This document shows, piece after piece, positions 5,093 to 7,464 of a stretch of DNA of 7,464 nt (its first letter is position 1; every line of letters begins with the position of its first letter). A model generated the notes under the pieces. It was not told where the DNA came from and did not search any database. It saw only the letters and a program-made list of their open reading frames with translations. Source of the stretch: an uncultured Ruminococcus sp. (GTDB lineage: Bacteria > Bacillota > Clostridia > Oscillospirales > Ruminococcaceae); the NCBI GenBank assembly GCA_947177345.1, contig CAMWUB010000065.1, positions 1 through 7,464 of the forward strand. The letters are read 5' to 3'. The translations under genes and the position numbers were made by a program.

Positions 5093-6460
5093 TCACTTCA
5101 GAGGCTCACCACATTCAGGGCAGAACCTCGGAATATTATTCGGATTTTCAGGAATCCAGCCACATGACGAACACATAACGGACTGTTCTTTTTCCGACGG
5201 CTTAGGCTTACCGCATTCCGCACAGAATTTACCAGTATTTTCCGCACCACATGAACATTTCCACCTGCCATTATCGGACGGCTTAGGTTTACCGCAGTTC
5301 TGACAGAATTTACCGGTATTCTCCGCACCACATGAACACTTCCATATACCTTGTGTCGTTTGCTTAGGAGTTCCGCAATTAGCACAGAATTTACCGGTGT
5401 TATTAGTTCCGCAAGAACATCTCCACGAATTAGCGGAATTATTTTGCTGTTGCTGTTGTACTCCCATCTGGAATAACTGTTGTGCATTAAGTCCGCCTGC
5501 TTGTTGTGCCATATTCATACCATAGAAACCCATGCCTGCTCCGTTAGGATTGCCTGCTGCGGTGGTCATAGCGTTTGCCTGTGCGTTAACGAGCATTGCG
5601 GCAGCGTTTGAAGCGTCACGATTCCATGCAGTATCCTCAAATTTTTTTATTCTTTCCTCGTCGTCTTTCGAGATTGTCACCGAATTTATAGCAACTGAAA
5701 CTACTTCCAGCCCTCTTTTTTCGCTCCATTGCGGTGATAATACACTACTCATAGCGGATGAAAGTTCTACTGTATGCAATGGCAATTCGTCGTATCTTAA
5801 ACCATTCTGTGAGAGTTTCGCAAATGCCGGATTCAATGCGTTAAGAAATTCTGATTTCAACTGCTGGTCTATATTAGTACGCTTATAGTCAGAAGAAACA
5901 TTTCCGCATACGTTTGTATAGAAAAGTAACGGGTCTGAAATGCGATATGAGTATACACCGTTACAGCGTACACCAACAGTGAAATTTCTGCCTATATCCG
6001 TATATGTCATGCGGAACGGTACAGGATTCTGAGTACCGAATTTGTTATTGGTAAGTTCCTTGAGATTGAAATAATATACCCTCTGGTCATGAGCGGTATC
6101 TCCACCGAAAGAAATTCTCTTGCCGATAAGTTTAAAAGTTTCTTTTATATTACTTCCGAGATTGCCACCGAAAAGGCTGGGTTCTGTAGACATATCGTAT
6201 ATGTATTCACCCGGAACAGCACATACTTCCACAACAGCCCCCTGGTCTACAATAATCATGCACTGACCGTCGCTTACTGCGATTTTACTTCCGTTAGTGA
6301 TTATATTGTCATTTCCCCTGTTAGAAGAAAAAGTACTTGTTTTCTTTTTGCCCTTGACAACGAGTACATCAGCCGGAAGAGCATCACAATAGAAAAATTC
6401 CTTCCATGTATCGCCAAGTGCTGAACCTGTTGCAACCAAAGCCGCCTGAATAAGTCCCAT
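5093..6460 (-). CDS. SPFH-domain protein with four C-terminal zinc ribbons (YdjI/COG4260-like)
   Basis: This 455-aa protein resembles the stomatin/prohibitin-like COG4260 family that includes B. subtilis YdjI, a partner in PspA-type membrane-stress complexes. Databases often call relatives 'virion core protein'. The N-terminal segment MGLIQAALVATGSALGDTWK and an SPFH-like beta-rich core run to about residue 265. A charged then Ala-rich segment follows (266-300), and a Gly/Met/Gln linker ends in five Gln (335-339). The C-terminus has three 27-residue repeats, each CxC-x8-CxxC (Cys 348/350/359/362, 375/377/386/389, 402/404/413/416), plus a different CxxC...CxxC ribbon (430/433/447/450). No transmembrane helix is obvious, so membrane contact would be peripheral or through partners. 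The start is supported by AAAGGAG (6471-6477) ten bases upstream. It is a single-gene transcription unit with its own promoter and terminator. Family assignment is firm; the exact role is inferred. Confidence 0.85.
   Translation of the reverse strand: MGLIQAALVATGSALGDTWKEFFYCDALPADVLVVKGKKKTSTFSSNRGNDNIITNGSKIAVSDGQCMIIVDQGAVVEVCAVPGEYIYDMSTEPSLFGGNLGSNIKETFKLIGKRISFGGDTAHDQRVYYFNLKELTNNKFGTQNPVPFRMTYTDIGRNFTVGVRCNGVYSYRISDPLLFYTNVCGNVSSDYKRTNIDQQLKSEFLNALNPAFAKLSQNGLRYDELPLHTVELSSAMSSVLSPQWSEKRGLEVVSVAINSVTISKDDEERIKKFEDTAWNRDASNAAAMLVNAQANAMTTAAGNPNGAGMGFYGMNMAQQAGGLNAQQLFQMGVQQQQQNNSANSWRCSCGTNNTGKFCANCGTPKQTTQGIWKCSCGAENTGKFCQNCGKPKPSDNGRWKCSCGAENTGKFCAECGKPKPSEKEQSVMCSSCGWIPENPNNIPRFCPECGEPLK
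5201..5425 (-). repeat. Tandem 81-bp coding repeats (zinc ribbons 1-3)
   Basis: Three in-frame units begin at Trp346, Trp373 and Trp400, a period of 27 codons; the last unit is shorter. Units 2 and 3 are the closest at both protein and DNA level, and unit 1 is more diverged (TNNTGKFCANCGTPK against AENTGKFC...CGKPK), suggesting stepwise internal duplication. The near-repeat also keeps an alternative minus-strand frame open, which is not thought to be a gene. Confidence 0.85.
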
Positions 6461-6500
6461 ATTTAATTGGCTCCTTTCATAAATCAGATTTTATAAATTA

Positions 6501-6529
6501 ATTATAACATATCTTTGTGTAAATTGCAC
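6501..6529 (-). promoter_or_regulatory. Extended -10 promoter of the SPFH gene
   Basis: The minus strand has TGTTATAAT (6501-6509), a perfect -10 with the TG extension. At 17 bases, the -35 position reads GTGCAA (6524-6529), a weak match, as is common with extended -10 promoters. It lies about 40 bases upstream of the start codon. Confidence 0.7.
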
Positions 6530-6558
6530 GTATTTTTGAAAAAATTTTCACGAAATAC
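6530..6558 (-). terminator. Possible weak AT-rich terminator after the ArsC-like gene
   Basis: On the minus strand GTATTT and AAATAC enclose an inner TGAAAA/TTTTCA stem. The stem is nearly free of GC pairs and is not followed by a clean U-tract, so this is only a candidate end for the GH3-ArsC operon. The rest of the 123-base gap holds the SPFH promoter and ribosome binding site. Confidence 0.3.
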
Positions 6559-6583
6559 AATATTTTTATCTTTTAACTTTTTG

Positions 6584-6925
6584 TCATTCCCATTCTTTCC
6601 AGACTTCCGGACAATATCCGACAGTTGCCTTTTTACCGTTACGGACTACCGGAGTTTTTATTATATGCTGATTCTCAAAGATTTTTTCTTCACGGTCTGT
6701 ATCTGAGAGGTATTTTATAAGGGTGATTAAGTCCTTGTCCTTGGCGTTTTCGTCAATGAGGCTATCAAGACCACCGACTGACTGTTTAACGCTGTTAAAT
6801 TCTCCCCTGCTCATACCCTTTTCTTTCATGTCGATAAACTGACACTTTATCCGACGTTCTTTGAAAAAACGTTCAGCCTTTCGGGTATCGGAGCATTTTT
6901 TTGTACCGAATATCTGTATATTCAT
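6584..6925 (-). CDS. ArsC/Spx-family thioredoxin-fold protein
   Basis: This 113-aa cytoplasmic protein has the ArsC/Spx/YffB fold. The N-terminal beta strand MNIQIFG leads to KKCSDTRKAERFF, with the single active-site-like Cys11 in a C-x-x-T arrangement. KTPVVRNGK (90-98) carries the cis-proline Pro92 and the Arg equivalent to the third strand of ArsC. The C-terminal TVGYCPEVWKEW (101-112) is characteristic of the unassigned 'arsenate reductase family protein' group in Firmicutes. It lacks the CxxC redox switch of Spx, and no ars genes are nearby, so neither Spx-type regulation nor true arsenate reduction is supported. Its ribosome binding site GGAGGA (6936-6941) lies inside the last codons of the upstream gene, and the gap is six bases, so the two are very probably co-transcribed. 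Confidence 0.85.
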   Translation of the reverse strand: MNIQIFGTKKCSDTRKAERFFKERRIKCQFIDMKEKGMSRGEFNSVKQSVGGLDSLIDENAKDKDLITLIKYLSDTDREEKIFENQHIIKTPVVRNGKKATVGYCPEVWKEWE

Positions 6926-6931
6926 ATAATA

Positions 6932-7464
6932 TCAGTCCTCCTGTCTGAAAGCTACTTCTGCAAGGTTTTCTGCTTCTCGTGTGAGATTAAATTCAATGTT
7001 TTTCATGTCTAAACCGCTCTGTGCAAAATAAAGCCTTACGGCAGTAAATCTTGAAAATATCGGTATCTCTTTTGAATACGAAACCGGCTGACCGTTAGTA
7101 CCGTTCCATGTGAAAGTACCGGAAGCCGTACCCATTACAAAAAGAGTAACCGGAATCTGTGCTGTTTCGCTCTGATTAGATGACGCTGTAATTTTTACTT
7201 CATAAAAACCGGCTTTATTTACAATAAGTGAAAAACTATAATAACTTCCCTTTACAGCTTTTATATCTGTCAAATCAAGAGTTAAATTTCCGTCCAGTTC
7301 ATAGAATACTACCGGCATATCGTTTTCGGTGTCGCCGTCCGGACGGTTTATTATTTCAACCTTTTCTTCCGTACCGTCAAGGCGTTCCATAGCGTGAGTA
7401 TTTATAAGGAAATTACATATATTCATGGCGTTCCGCTGAAGTTCGCACCGGAAAATATTTCCTT
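6932..7464 (-). CDS. C-terminal part of a probable GH3 beta-glucosidase-like enzyme (5' end outside window)
   Basis: The reading frame is open to the window edge, so only the last 177 or so codons are seen. The internal ATG at 7424-7426 has no ribosome binding site and should not be taken as the start. The first visible residues, ending in RCELQRNAMNICNFL and then THAMERLDG, resemble the conserved ELQRNAMNILRFL helix near the end of many family 3 glycoside hydrolases; this is recognised from memory, not from a search. After it, residues roughly 20-150 of the visible part form a beta-rich domain with alternating hydrophobics (for example YYSFSLIVNKAGFYEVKITA) and a TFTWNGTNG turn. It looks like a carbohydrate-binding or fibronectin-like sandwich appended to the enzyme. 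The catalytic domain cannot be seen. It is the promoter-proximal neighbour of the ArsC-like gene, six bases away. Confidence 0.6.
   Translation of the reverse strand, partial: GNIFRCELQRNAMNICNFLINTHAMERLDGTEEKVEIINRPDGDTENDMPVVFYELDGNLTLDLTDIKAVKGSYYSFSLIVNKAGFYEVKITASSNQSETAQIPVTLFVMGTASGTFTWNGTNGQPVSYSKEIPIFSRFTAVRLYFAQSGLDMKNIEFNLTREAENLAEVAFRQED

Noticed and set aside
5098..5487. 129-aa ORF on the minus strand in another frame inside the SPFH gene
   Set aside because: It lies wholly within the zinc-ribbon repeats and is kept open by their repeated codons; there is no RBS and the real frame has clear Cys motifs.
6584..6925. Spx regulator or true arsenate reductase
   Set aside because: It has CSDT instead of the Spx CxxC switch, and no arsenic-resistance genes are adjacent.

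Overview
The window looks like chromosomal DNA of a low-GC gut Firmicute, probably Ruminococcus or a related Oscillospiraceae genus. This is an inference from AT-rich wobble positions, strong GGAGG-type ribosome binding sites, consensus sigma-A promoters, and the gene mix (Thr-rich secreted SGNH hydrolase, GH3-like C-terminus, SPFH/zinc-ribbon protein). No rRNA, tRNA, CRISPR array, transposase or recombinase is visible. There is no gene-free stretch longer than about 125 bases.

Layout. Position 1-1083 (+) holds the 3' part of a secreted or lipid-anchored SGNH/GDSL hydrolase with a long Thr/Glu/Pro linker. Everything else is on the minus strand. In minus-strand order (right to left) the genes are: the C-terminal end of a probable GH3 beta-glucosidase-like enzyme (6932-7464, cut by the window edge); an ArsC/Spx-family protein six bases after it (6584-6925); an SPFH protein of the YdjI/COG4260 type with four C-terminal zinc ribbons (5093-6460); glmS (3137-4975); a single-TRD type I specificity subunit (hsdS copy 2, 2447-3076); a class I SAM methyltransferase (1807-2445); and a second, nearly identical hsdS half-gene (copy 1, 1098-1739), which runs convergently into the SGNH gene.

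The notable region is 1092-3129. Two half-length hsdS genes in direct orientation flank the methyltransferase, each preceded by a hairpin with identical arms and a different loop. The copies are mosaic: 375 bp covering most of the target recognition domain is 100% identical, the first 135 bp carries six SNPs, and the coiled-coil tail is clearly diverged with a 12-bp length difference. This suggests recent gene conversion or exchange of the recognition domain between two older paralogues. No hsdM or hsdR is present, so the subunits would have to work with a type I system elsewhere or be orphan. Copy 1 ends with the same embedded RBS and start codon that launch the methyltransferase after copy 2, but here the reading frame stops after three codons.

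How the genes work together. glmS has its own perfect TTGACA-17-TATAAT promoter and a leader of only about 28 nt, which leaves no room for a glmS ribozyme. No good promoter was found directly in front of either hsdS gene, so the hsdS/methyltransferase block may depend on read-through from glmS past the hairpins. The SPFH gene has its own extended -10 promoter and a strong terminator. The GH3-like and ArsC-like genes appear to be one operon.
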